Below, in pieces: positions 12,640-23,331 of a DNA stretch of 64,000 nucleotides; the first letter of the stretch is position 1, and every line of letters starts with the position of its first letter. The notes below the pieces were generated by a model, which saw only the letters and a program-made list of their open reading frames with translations, searched no databases and was not told the DNA's origin. A program made the translations under genes and the position numbers. Source of the DNA: Ceratodon purpureus (lineage: Eukaryota; Streptophyta; Bryopsida; Pseudoditrichales; Ditrichaceae); contig CM026427.1 of assembly GCA_014871385.1 (NCBI GenBank), positions 1,670,068-1,734,067 on the forward strand. Reading direction: 5' to 3'.

Positions 12640-13928
12640 AGTTTCGATTGGAAGATAATACCTCACAATCAAATAATATGAGAAAGAAATCATAATCATC
12701 CAACACTAGAAATTGATTGTATCATGCCACTAATGTACTTTGTTTCTTATTACTAATCCATCATAATTAAACCTATACATTTTATTTTTTTTAAATTAAA
12801 AAATTAAAAAATTAAAGAAAATTAAAAAACCAACAAATATAGTAAATAATAACCATGTGAATAATTAGTAGCTAAAATAATTCAAGACCAACAAAGGTTT
12901 TTTCCAAGATTCAAAAATGTTTATATACAAGTGATGTGGTAAAAGATTAAAATAATATTTATTGAATTAATCTAAATAAAACATATATTTTTAGAAAAAT
13001 CTCAAAAAAATACCAAAATGTTAAAAAGATATAAATTTCATTCATTAATTTTTCAATACTTTTAAATTATGTTTTTTAATGTAATTCATAAAATGCTTAG
13101 AAATCAATGAAAAAGCAGGAATTAAATCTAGTTATTAAATAAAACCTTGTATGTCCTTCCACCTATCTATAAGTGACAACAATTCTACTAAAAGCCTTTC
13201 ACAAAAACTTGATTTATTAAAAATTTCAAGCCTTTTAACTACTTGAAGAATGGTTTAACTATTATTTGAAGCTCTTAAGAAATTTATTATATATCTTCTT
13301 ATATATATTTTACAAAATATAAGTTTTAACTTGCATTTATGTATATTTTTTAAGTTATTTTAAAAATATACAAACCTTCAAATTAAAAATAAGTATTTAA
13401 AATTCATAATTTTATTATATGTTCATGAAACTGTAATTCCTTTGTTGATGCAAATAGACTCTGATAGAATAAATGCTTAGATTTTTTAATATGTGATTTA
13501 AAATAGTATATAAAAACCACCTTTTAAAACCTTAGCAATAATTTCAATGAATACTTGGACACATTGATTAATTTATGATTAGTTTCTTGAGATTTTAGGT
13601 AGATTATTTTTATGTTAAAAGGAAAATATCTAAGAAATTATTTCATGTTGCAAGTTCTATATAAAAGTTTATAAGATCCACGCTATCATGGAAAGTAAAT
13701 ATGCATGTTTGTAAAAATATTGAATTAAAAGTAGTGAATATTGTAAGATCATGTAACACTATCAATAAATTTGTTCTTTATATTTATTTGATAATATACA
13801 AAATGAATGATAATATATGCTTCTTAAACTAAAGGCACATAATTTTATATTAGTCAATAAGGTACTACAATCACATTTCAACCAAAACAACCAAAAATTG
13901 AGCATATGATGGTTTTTTCAAAAATTGT
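12640..13928. other. very AT-rich intergenic DNA
   Basis: This stretch is dominated by A/T runs, and any reading frames are too short to support. No transposon termini, RNA gene or protein similarity is visible. Confidence 0.6.
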
Positions 13929-14474
13929 CATTAGAAGTTATTTGAGGTTGAGGAGAGGCCCCCAGTTTGTATTGCGGTCATAGCCACAACTTTGTTGCTC
14001 GCAATGACATACTCAATTGTATGATAACTAATGCCCAACCACATGTGATAATCAGCTAAAGATTGAAGGTACATGCCCACCTGCCAAATCTATCCTACTA
14101 TGATGATGATTCAACTTTTTTGCTCAATAACGCACAATGTAAACAACAATATAGAAATGTTTGGATATGGTTCAGTAGCCCACGGCTGCGATCATTTAGA
14201 AAACATTGACGACCTCACAGTTTGTCTTTTTTTTCCACCTTGTCGAACCACCTCCTTGGCATGTAAGCAGCTTATATACTGGAACCTGCTATATAGTGTT
14301 TGCCTACCCACATGATACCAGAAGACAATCGTCGACCTATATTGCAGCGAGGCAGTCGTGGTTGGCTTGCACAGACAAGTCCAGCGAGGCATTGCGCATG
14401 TGTCATATGAAGATCCATAATATGCCCGCGAGGCCAATGCGGGGCTTTTCCTCGACCTCAAATAAGTTCTAATG
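13929..14474. mobile_element. MITE with ~33-bp terminal inverted repeats, family unassigned
   Basis: The left end CATTAGAAGTTATTTGAGGT (13929 on) continues TGAGGAGAGGCCCC. The right end read in reverse is CATTAGAACTTATTTGAGGT followed by CGAGGAAAAGCCCC. The two agree over about 33 bp with four mismatches. Total length is about 546 bp, the interior is non-coding and its GC content is higher than the flanks. I cannot define an exact target duplication. AATTGT occurs close to both ends but is offset by two bases on the right. The superfamily is therefore left open; hAT or Mutator are possible. Confidence 0.6.
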
Positions 14475-15512
14475 GGAATTGTTGTTTAAATGTATCAAAT
14501 TCCAATTCTTCAGATCTCATGTACATAATTCTTTTAATAATAATAGTTTTTTTTTAATATAATAGAATTTTTTTGTCAATGAAGCACTATGTTTACAAGC
14601 TAATTAATAAAGTCCTTTTACAAATAGTTTGAAAAATAATATGTTGACGTTTATACAAGTTTGTTCTAGTAACTTTAAATCATTTAAAAAAAATTATACA
14701 TAGAATGAAATTTGTGGCTATTGACATTTAGAAATAACTGGTTTTTTTAATTAAAAAATAATACCATTCATTCATTATGACTCCTTTCTAAATGTGTAAT
14801 ATATTTCTTGAATTTTAATGATAAAAAAATAAAAAATCATAAAATTCAAAAATCAATTTTTTTTTTTCTTTTTTTTTTCTCACGATGAAATAAAATAGGT
14901 CAAATTAGAATAAAATAAATTATAAGAAGAAAGAAATAAGAGATTATATTATTTTTGTGCAAAAATAAAAACGATAAAATCTTTTTTCAGAAAAAATACA
15001 TATTTCAAATTAAAGATTGAAGTACTATCTTTTGTTTTATCATTAAATATAATTAATTTTGCAAAAAAACTTACAGGTTAAAATGTAATTTTCACCAGCT
15101 TTTTAACAAATTATTCATTATACTTAAAATAAATGTATTCAATCTACTTAAAATAAATGTATTCAATCAAGTTTAAAAAAAACATATACAAAATAAATTT
15201 AAATTATATATTTGATTTACAATTACTTTATTATACAATGATTGCTTGAAATTTTCAAAGATTGTTGTTTGTTTAAACAGAATGGAAAGATCTACAATTC
15301 TTATTTAAAGTACCTTTATGTAAATGGCACACCAATGTGGTGGTTGTGAGTGCGAATCCCCATGCCGACGTGGTACTTACTACAATAGTCTACCCAACTA
15401 TAGCGAGGGGTCTTGCAACCTCATTATATAAGTACCCAAATATACATTGGAGGGGGGATGACATGTCAGTTGTCAAGGCATTAGTGTAGAAAAGTTTTTA
15501 CTTCGAAAAGGG
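14475..15512. other. AT-rich intergenic DNA
   Basis: This is long A/T-rich sequence with homopolymer runs (around 14540-14560 and 14850-14880). Around 15125-15170 an 18-base phrase (ACTTAAAATAAATGTATT) is directly repeated. Around 15325-15420 a GC-richer passage slightly resembles a tRNA-derived repeat, but no tRNA can be folded from it by eye. Confidence 0.5.
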
Positions 15513-16047
15513 CACTAGAAGAAAACAGGGATTTCGGTAACGCGTTTTGACGCGTTTTTTAAGAGCGTTTAACGCGTTTTTTTTTTGACGCAAAAAGTGC
15601 CATTGCGTCTGGAGAGTCAAATCGATCTAGACGTGTCGCTTCATGGAGCGTCATCAGCCTCTTTCCTTTGACGCTCGATGTCACGCGTCTATTTTGTGAA
15701 TTTACCTGCGGTTAGTAACTCGAAGAGTAACTTTTTTGCCACGTGAGCGTTTTCCGATTTCGTGGGAGACACGGTGGATACCACGTCAAGGATGAAAAAT
15801 TTGTTGAAGTGACAAAAGATTCTGACATGGCAATCAGATTTTCAACGGCTTATATGCTGACACGTGGCATGATCGTGGACTAGGCGTATATGTGCGATGC
15901 GGCTTGTTAAAAGTGACGTTATTTTTTGTTACTTTTGACGTAGTGGGGTTTTTTGGAAGTACGTCATGGACGTCAGTTTTGACGCTTTTTTGACGTTGTT
16001 TGACAGATGCGTCCCGGACGTTAACTTTGACGCTGTTTGACACTCAT

Positions 16048-16250
16048 AAACACATGCGTCACTTATTTTAACGCGTTTACGGAAATGTCTTTAGACGTAG
16101 GATGATGTTTGCCACGTCAACCATTTGACGCATTCAATTTGAATTTTGTGTCGAAAGAAACACAATGTAGTGTTCAACTTGACGTTGATAAACACATATG
16201 TCACATAATTTAACGCGTTTCGGAAAACGTCTTTAGACATAGGATGAAGT
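16048..16250. repeat. duplicated subterminal block in the CACTA element, left side
   Basis: The segment starting AAACACATGCGTCAC (16048) recurs as AAACACATATGTCAC (16190), 142 bp downstream. Both are followed by a near-identical TTTAACGCGTTT, a stretch related to GGAAAACGTCTTTAGAC, and TAGGATGA. The duplication multiplies the TGACGC/ACGCGTTT motifs. Confidence 0.7.
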
Positions 16251-16985
16251 AACGTAAGGGGATGCTCATGCTGGATCCTTCTTAATCTACACAACCCACA
16301 TCATTGTCCTCACGGTGAGTTCATAGCAATACATCATTCAATCACACTTTAGTGAAAATTTAGGTGGCATTTGATCACAAGGAAGTTAATGGAACAAGAT
16401 CACGTGAAGAAAGGAACAAGGGAGGAATGGAGGGCCGAGGCAAGAAGAAGATGGAGAACAAGAATAAAGTTAGGAGAACCCCCCCCCCCCGGATTTTATT
16501 GAAGTACCTTTCAGTTTACACGTCGTCGTTACTCCATCTTAGCTTAGATTAAGGCGTGCCTTAGCTTTTTGGAAAGCTAAGTTGATTGTGCATCTACCCT
16601 CAAAATCTCAGAAGCAGACAATAAAAATCCTAGGACTGATTGCTAAAAATCCGAGACCCTTCCTCCAGCCGCACTCCTTTGACAACCCCACCTTCGGGAG
16701 GCAATATCTCACTCCCTATAACTCGAAATTGGACGTGCTTACTACCATTGGAAAGCCCTACAAGAAATCTACAATCTCGTCAAATCTCACTTTACTTGGA
16801 CAAGAAACAAGGAACTGATAGGGAAAACAATGAGAGACACTCTATGGAGTAGGAAGAAAACACAAAAGCTTGAAAACAAGCTCTCAAATACAAGATAAGA
16901 AGCCGCTGAAGTGGCGGTTTACCCTAACCCTACGAAGGCTTAAAGCCCTAATGTAAGACCTTCATGGATGGATGTTTCCGCACAC

Positions 16986-17283
16986 GTGACACGTCAGCTG
17001 ATTCAATATGTTTCTTGAAACACATATTTGACGCATTTTTGTGTCACTGGAAACGTGCGCGTCACTATTGACACCCTTAGGATGTTGACTAGGTCAAACC
17101 CTAGACGCCACGTCAGCCGTAGCTTATGCGACATGTGACACGTCAGCTGATTTCATGTGTTTCTTGAAACACATATGTGACGCGTTTTGATGTCACTAGA
17201 AACAAATGCGTCACTATTGACACCCCCCCGGGATGTTGACCAGGTCGAACTCTAGAGTCCATGTCAGCCATAGCTTCCACGTG
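16986..17283. repeat. two tandem ~149-bp units in the CACTA element, right side
   Basis: Unit 1 begins GTGACACGTCAGCTGATT at 16986 and unit 2 begins with the same phrase at 17135. Both continue with TGTTTCTTGAAACACATA, a TGACGC-type motif, a CGTCACTATTGACACCC phrase, GATGTTGAC and a CAGCC(G/A)TAGCTT phrase. The units are probably an expansion of transposase-binding sites. Confidence 0.8.
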
Positions 17284-17713
17284 AGTGGAACACATCAGAA
17301 ACGCATTCCACGTCGGATTTCTAATAACGTCACTTTTAACACATTTTAACATAGAAACACATCCGTGACACCCATCTATGTTAAAAGTGACGTGCTAACT
17401 TTAGATATTACCATACTTAGCCATTTGAAAATCACTGCGAGGTAAAAAATCCCTTGAAAAAGTTACTTTTCCACACGTACCGATTTACCTTCTCTGTCTC
17501 TCTTGACGCTGCTACGTCACTCGTAACATCTAAGGTGACGTAAATTTATTTCGCGTCAAAGCCGCGTCAATTGTGACATTCGCACCTTAAACCTACATGA
17601 CGTCCACTACGTCACTTTGGACCAGATTTCCACACTAATTTCATATAGTCTGGGCCCGTGTCATCTTTGACGAGTTTCAACGTCCCCTAAGCCTCGGTTT
17701 TCCTCTAGTGGGG

Positions 17714-19003
17714 AGAGTAGCTCTAGATTCATCATTCTTTGTCCAGGGGCCATCGGATTAATGAATAGAATGAACAAACACCATATTCACGGCGGCTCCT
17801 TAGGGGCCGCAGTTCTTCTTTTTCATGTATGTAAATTATGTTGAATTGTAGGATGAAAGACCACTTGTCCTTAGCATGATAATGCCATTTATTTTTACTT
17901 GAAGAAATGTAGTTGAATATTATTTATGTTAATCACCTTTTCATCTATTGTTTTTGACACTCATACACCAAGATTAAAAGTAGGTTAAGGATTTACTATA
18001 ATATTGTATACAACATAATTTAGTACATCAACATTATACAATTAGAATAATCATGTTTACAATATCCATTCATGTATCAAATACAATTTACTATACAAAA
18101 TATTATTTTATAAAATACAATCCAAAACATGACATAATATATAATATAAAATACAAAATCATATCCACATAAATATTCTACAAAGTAAAAAATATAACTG
18201 TGCACAAGAAAAATTTACAGTAACATATCCTGAATTTATTGATATTCTTTCAACAAAAACTCAACATGAACCATCGAATTGGTCAATTTTGCAATTACGA
18301 ATAATCCAACTGAATAATAAATCATAAGGTCTAATTTCCATTCCAATTATTCATTATATTCTCAGAGTTTAAAAAAAAATTAAATTATTTAATTGCAATT
18401 ACAAATCACTAACGAATTTCACGCGAACCATAGTTTTTTTTAATTTCGAGACATGAACAATTTCATCCACGATTGAAGATCTACGCATCAGATGAATTTT
18501 CCGCCTCCAGGGGCCCATTCAAAACGTAGACCGGGTCCGCCAACCGGCCCGGCAAAGGCGACCCTCCGCTCACACGAAACGAGCAGCATCCGACAAGCGC
18601 ATCCCCATCGGACCCGGCACCCGGAATCCCCGCCCGCCCTTGGGCTCCACTGCAAATGGATCCCCATTGAACCCCCCCACCCACGCCAACATAGCGTAGA
18701 GCCTCGCCACTGACGATGAATCAACTCCAACTCCAATCCGCAACCTGAATCGATCCTCAATCGACAATTCCAAGACGACGTAGCGTGCCATTGAATGCAT
18801 GCGCAGGAGCCTTGGAGCCATCACATGCGACGGTGCGGGCGCAAGTGTGCTCCGCAAGCCATGCCGGACTGCAGGGATCCAGATCGAGGTTGATTCATGC
18901 CGAGAGCCTGTGTCAAGTTTAGTTTGCGGAGGGAGAGGTTTGGAGATCTGTGGGGAGAGGGTGAATGAGGGTTTGAAGGGTTTGGAGGACGAGGACGGGG
19001 AGC
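17714..19003. other. intergenic DNA and promoter of the DUF1640 gene
   Basis: The first 750 bases are AT-rich with no feature. From about 18485 the GC content rises sharply over roughly 500 bp, up to the next gene. Several overlapping frames here, including a 210-codon Pro/Arg/His-rich one on the minus strand, are low-complexity shadows of this GC-rich promoter or leader. Confidence 0.55.
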
Positions 19004-19011
19004 TAGGGTTT
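19004..19011 (+). promoter_or_regulatory. telo-box-like motif TAGGGTTT in leader
   Basis: TAGGGTTT lies 18 bases before the DUF1640 ATG. Telo-boxes (AAACCCTA on either strand) are common in leaders and promoters of plant housekeeping genes. The same octamer occurs close to other gene starts in this window. Confidence 0.4.
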
Positions 19012-19028
19012 GGTGGAGGGGGAGAGGG

Positions 19029-21943
19029 ATGGCAGCTGCGGCTGCGCGGCGGGCCGTGGCAGGCAATGCGGCGGTGTCGTTGCAGCAGCAGTTGGCGGTG
19101 GTGGTGCGCGGGGGCGGGGTCGCGGCGGAGTTGGTTGGGGCGGATGTGAGGGTGAAGGGGCTGGGGTTGGGGTTGGGGTCGGGGTTGGTGCCGAGGGCGC
19201 ATGATTGGCAGTTTCTGCAGGATCGCAGGCCTTGCGTGTTGTATTCGGACGGATTGTCGCCTTTGAAGGCGTGGAATTACGCGGCTGTGCGGGGGTATTA
19301 TATGCGCAACATTTCGCAGCTTGTCGCGCCGGCGAATAATAAGAGGGCGTTTCTGGTTGATACTCTGGCGCTGGTGAGTGTTGATTGTTTGGGAATTTGT
19401 TTATTCGCCTTCGCTGCGAAAGACGTGTTTGGCACGACCGATCGGGATTCTATGAGGGGAATTCGAATTTTGCCCATTTTGGACTTTAGGTTATCCAGAC
19501 TTTTTTAGGGATTTAGATTTTCTAATTCATCAGCATTAGATTTTCATTTTTGTAATTGGGAACCCGAAGGTTGGTCTATGTTTGGTTCTCAATGTTTGTC
19601 GCCCTTGAGGAGGAGATATTGCAAATTGTTATCATTAGAATTTATATTTTAACCCTAGCCGAGGTTTTTCGAGATGTTATGATCGTGTTCGTGGTCATTT
19701 GGTTAGTTCCAAGTGATTCCATGTGGTTGGTCTTGACTTTGATAGGGTAATATGCACCTCCATCAGTTCTGAATTCTGTCGGCATGGGCCTGTGATTTTT
19801 TGTGTCAGTAAGGGATAGAGATTTGCATCAGATAGGGGGTTCCGGTATCATTGCAAGGAGTAATTATCAAAAAAGGAGGGGAATTAAGGTTCTTTCTGTA
19901 AATTCAGTAAAATTTTCCAAGCCCATTTCCTTTCTCATCTATTCAAAAATCAAGTTGTGCATCCATACATTTATCACTTACAATCGACTTTGTTTCATTT
20001 AATTCCTTTTTGTCCTTTAAATTTTTGCTTCATTTGAGTTTTTCAAGATGAATCTTGCCAACCCTGCATTGATGCTGCAGTTTGGACATGAATTAGTCTT
20101 GATAGTAATGAATAGATACAGGCATGGGGAGAGGTTCGTATTCTGCATCATAGTTCGGACTTTTCGTTTCTTCTAAATTAGAGAGAGTAGGAGGATATCG
20201 TATTGATCTGAGTTTCATGGTTTGCGTTCACAGGTTAGGAGGTTAGAAGCTCAAGGATTGACCCCGAAGCAGGCTGAGGCGATTACGGCAGTTATCACTG
20301 AAGTGCTCAATGATAGCTTGGAGAACGTGGCTCAATCGTTTACTTCAAAAACAGAGATGACAAGGGTATGTTTGCCGATTGAATTGTGTCCAAATTTTTT
20401 CGCCTCAATCTGGGAATTTTGGTTCATGCTGTGCATGACAAGCCGAGCTTGATTTACGTGACGGAATTCTCATGCATTTAATCTTCATACATCTCTGTAA
20501 CACAATTCAGGCTAAATGTCGATATCATGTGCCCTGAATTTTCTTTACACTTGTAGTTCTCATAGATTCTTTGGACAAGTAACAATTTTTTTAATATTTC
20601 CTTAGGCAGTGTTGTTCGTTTCCTGTAAGGATTTAAGACGTTCTGTGATCAGATGCCAAATGGACTTATCTTGGCGTCTTGTTGCAGAGTGAGATGATGG
20701 CCGAAGCAGCACTGTCCAAGTTCAAGGGTGAAGTGCAGAGTTCACAGGTATCATTTATTTAACTTGATCGATTCTCGTCGGAAGTCAATACGTTTGCACT
20801 TTGTGCCTTGTCTATACCGACTAGCGATGTGTGATTATCATTTTATGTCTGGATTTTGATCGTCACTTACATTATCTTTCTTGTTTGTAGGAGCATCACT
20901 TTGCAACCTTGCAGCGGGAAACTGAAAGGCTTCGAACTGACATTGACAAAATGCGAAGTGAGCTTAGGTATAACTTTGCTTGTTATCTACCAATATTTTT
21001 ACCACAAACCTGTTGAAGCATCTTCTGCAAAAAAGAGAAGAAAAAACTCTGCGGTGCAATATTTCCTATCCCATTTTTTAATGGTGAAAATTCATTGTTG
21101 CAGGTATGAGATTGACAAAGTAACAGCAGGCCAACGCTTGGATTTGAACCTGGAGAGAGGGTGAGATTTTCTTTAACAGTCAAGTTTGCGAACTGTCTTA
21201 TTCGGACCCTGCACTAAATGATGCTAAGAATGTAACATGATTTAAGAAGGAAGAAGACGAAGTTTATTTTTGTTTTTATTTTTTATTTAGCCTCTCTAAT
21301 CTTCAATCTCAAATGTTGATTTCAGGCGCATCCGAGAGGAGCTTGCTACTCAGAGCAGTGAGACGTCAAATCTTACTAACAAGCTTGACAGAGTGAGTTA
21401 GACAGTACTGTTCATTTCGCTCTTTCCAAACCTTCTTCGTCTTTCATTAGTTGCTTCGCTTTGACTTTCAGGGATCCATGTGTAGCATGGTGACCACATG
21501 ATATGTTTTGAAATGATGCAGTTATGCATCTTTAACACCTATGTGCTATACACATGTTATGATGAGCAGGAAATACATACATTGAAAACTCAACTTGAAG
21601 CAGCCAAGTACGATGTCATCAAGTACTGCATTGGTACTGTTTTTCTCCCATGGCCGCCTTGTTTTGCTTCCTATCTTTGATTAAGTACCTCTGTTATGAT
21701 ATGGGGTTGGGTGAATAGGAACTTCTTTTACCATTCATATGAGAGAACTTAAGCACACATGTAAAAACCATTGGGTTGCAACAGCAGTCATTTCAAACAC
21801 AGGAACTTTGTGTTTTAAGTAGGTCCATGTTGACACTTTTATTGGAACTTGTAAGTGGCAATCATTAACATAATTGTCTGCATGCAGGTACTATTGTGTC
21901 TGTTACGGCTGTCGGGCTTGGTCTCCTTCGTATTCTCATGTGA
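19029..21943 (+). CDS. DUF1640 coiled-coil mitochondrial protein (FMP32/CCDC90/MCUR1-like)
   Basis: Eight exons (19029-19373, 20234-20365, 20688-20747, 20891-20967, 21104-21160, 21326-21392, 21570-21633, 21888-21943) encode about 285 residues. The N-terminus is Ala/Arg/Gly-rich and lacks early acidic residues, consistent with a mitochondrial presequence. The conserved core starts at about residue 106 with RAFLVDTLAL, RRLEAQGLTPKQAEAIT and VITEVLNDSLENV. A long coiled coil follows (about 150-265), with LQRETERLRTDIDKMRSELR and HTLKTQLEAAKYDVIKYCIG. A single C-terminal membrane segment, GTIVSVTAVGLGLLRILM, ends at the stop. This is the standard DUF1640 layout. Relatives act in cytochrome oxidase assembly (yeast Fmp32) and calcium-uniporter regulation (animal MCUR1). 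The role in plants is not settled. Confidence 0.9.
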
Positions 21944-23060
21944 GTTTTAGTAAACATGATCTGTACATATCTTATTAGGAAAGAATCGTTGTAGTTAAAT
22001 ATCAGGAATTATTCGTGCCAGTGAAGTTGTGATTCAAGTGTGCGAGCACGATATGCTGAAACTCAATCTTTTGGCTTTTTCAGCTGAAGATCCAACCCAA
22101 GGTAGTATTGGACATGGATGTTGGAGGCTCCTGCAAGGGGAGATCCGGAGGGTGCCCCACTTGCCTGATCATTGTAAATGTAGTTGTGTAAGGCTGTTCA
22201 TGCTTTTCTGCCACAGATTGGAGTGTCAAAGCTTACTCCACTGAATTCAGGCAACATTTTTGTGTTATGTCATTGAGGCCTCATGGAGGCAATTCATGTA
22301 ATTTGTCTATAGGCTAATGCCCTTTTACCCGCTACCTGTACGACGAGTCCCAAGGCATTTTGAAGAGACAGAAATTCATGAGGGACCTTTCTACTGCTAC
22401 ATGCGGGGGTAGCGAGCCGAAACAATCGTCGTGGGTCAGCGAACCAGATGATCTGCTTCACCTATCAAGGAAAGTAAACCCACTTTCAGATTCCGATTAT
22501 CGTCAACAGTCTTGATTCAAATCCACTCGTTGAAGCTACCACAACTCAGGCCATGTCGAAGGCATCAACCACCCTTCACCAACATTCTCCCCAGTGATTT
22601 CTTCACTGAGTCAGAGCGTAGCCGTATTCTGTGGTAGCTCCTAGCACCAAATCATTCAAATGTCATGATCACAAAATTAACCGCAATAAAATTGTCTAGA
22701 CTTTGATCCCGATTTTCAATTCAAAACTCCAATTCACAACTTCCAGGATCACCAAAACGTCAAGTCGTCCAAGCCTAACTCAACACATGTGACATCATTA
22801 CTTCTCACCAACTCATCTCATCTCAGGTGACATCCTAAAAGAAATCCCTCAAGCACACCATCAAACCAAATAACCATCAAGCACCCTAAGAAAGCTCCGC
22901 AACTATTTGAACATCAGCAGATGTGGATCAAACAGGGACAACACAAATACTCCCGAAATACGAGTGACGACACGAACTGGTCACGGCAAATACGGTCTCT
23001 GTTCATTCGAACCTCCCCGTCCACGTCAGAAAAACAGGGGTGTCCACCAGTAGGAACCAC
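21944..23060. other. intergenic region
   Basis: This begins with the 3' UTR of the DUF1640 gene. The remainder has no supportable frame. An open frame at 22921-23103 starts with ATG but overlaps the promoter of the next gene and shows no domain. Confidence 0.55.
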
Positions 23061-23062
23061 GC

Positions 23063-23108
23063 CACGTGGACGGAGGCTCAATCCCAACGGTCCTCCGCGC
23101 TAGGGTTT
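23063..23108 (+). promoter_or_regulatory. G-box, MSA-like and telo-box cluster upstream of the SNF2 gene
   Basis: CACGTG (G-box core) is at 23063-23068. CCCAACGGTCC at 23083-23093 resembles the mitosis-specific activator element bound by MYB3R factors (core AACGG). TAGGGTTT is at 23101-23108, and a second copy at 23307-23314 lies just before the ATG. The cluster would fit G2/M expression of a PICH-type protein, but no expression evidence is visible. Confidence 0.4.
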
Positions 23109-23331
23109 GATTCGCAGCATTCAAATTTCAAAGCCATGGATTAAATCGGGGGGCGATGGCGGGTGGGAGTTCCGACGTCGTCTCAAGGTAAGAGCGCGAA
23201 GTGGAGGAGAGTCATCTCCGCGAGGAGGAGGATTTGAGTTGGAGGTGATGACGGAGAGAGGAGAGTGTTAGTCCGGAGGGAGTGGAGTGGTGGTGGAGTG
23301 GCAGGGTAGGGTTTGGAGGATTGCAGCAGCG

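Larger units (their letters stand above)
15513..17710. mobile_element. non-autonomous CACTA (En/Spm) transposon, 2.2 kb
   Basis: The left terminus CACTAGAAGAAAACAGGG and the inverted right terminus CACTAGAGGAAAACCGAGG fit the CACTA consensus (CACTACAAGAAAA). Direct GGG repeats flank the element (15510-15512 and 17711-17713), the expected 3-bp duplication. Subterminal zones at both ends are crowded with TGACGC, GCGTCA and ACGCGTTT motifs in both orientations, as expected for transposase-binding subterminal repeats. No TNPD/TNPA-like protein is encoded, so it depends on an autonomous partner. The centre (about 16330-16960) lacks the subterminal motifs and may be captured or nested sequence. The whole block is markedly less AT-rich than its surroundings. 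Confidence 0.9.

Noticed and set aside
15325..15430. tRNA- or SINE-like passage
   Set aside because: No A box/B box pair at correct spacing and no cloverleaf by eye.
18570..19202. 210-codon frame on the minus strand
   Set aside because: It overlaps the GC-rich promoter and first exon of the DUF1640 gene; begins with simple Pro/Gln/His repeats and has no domain.
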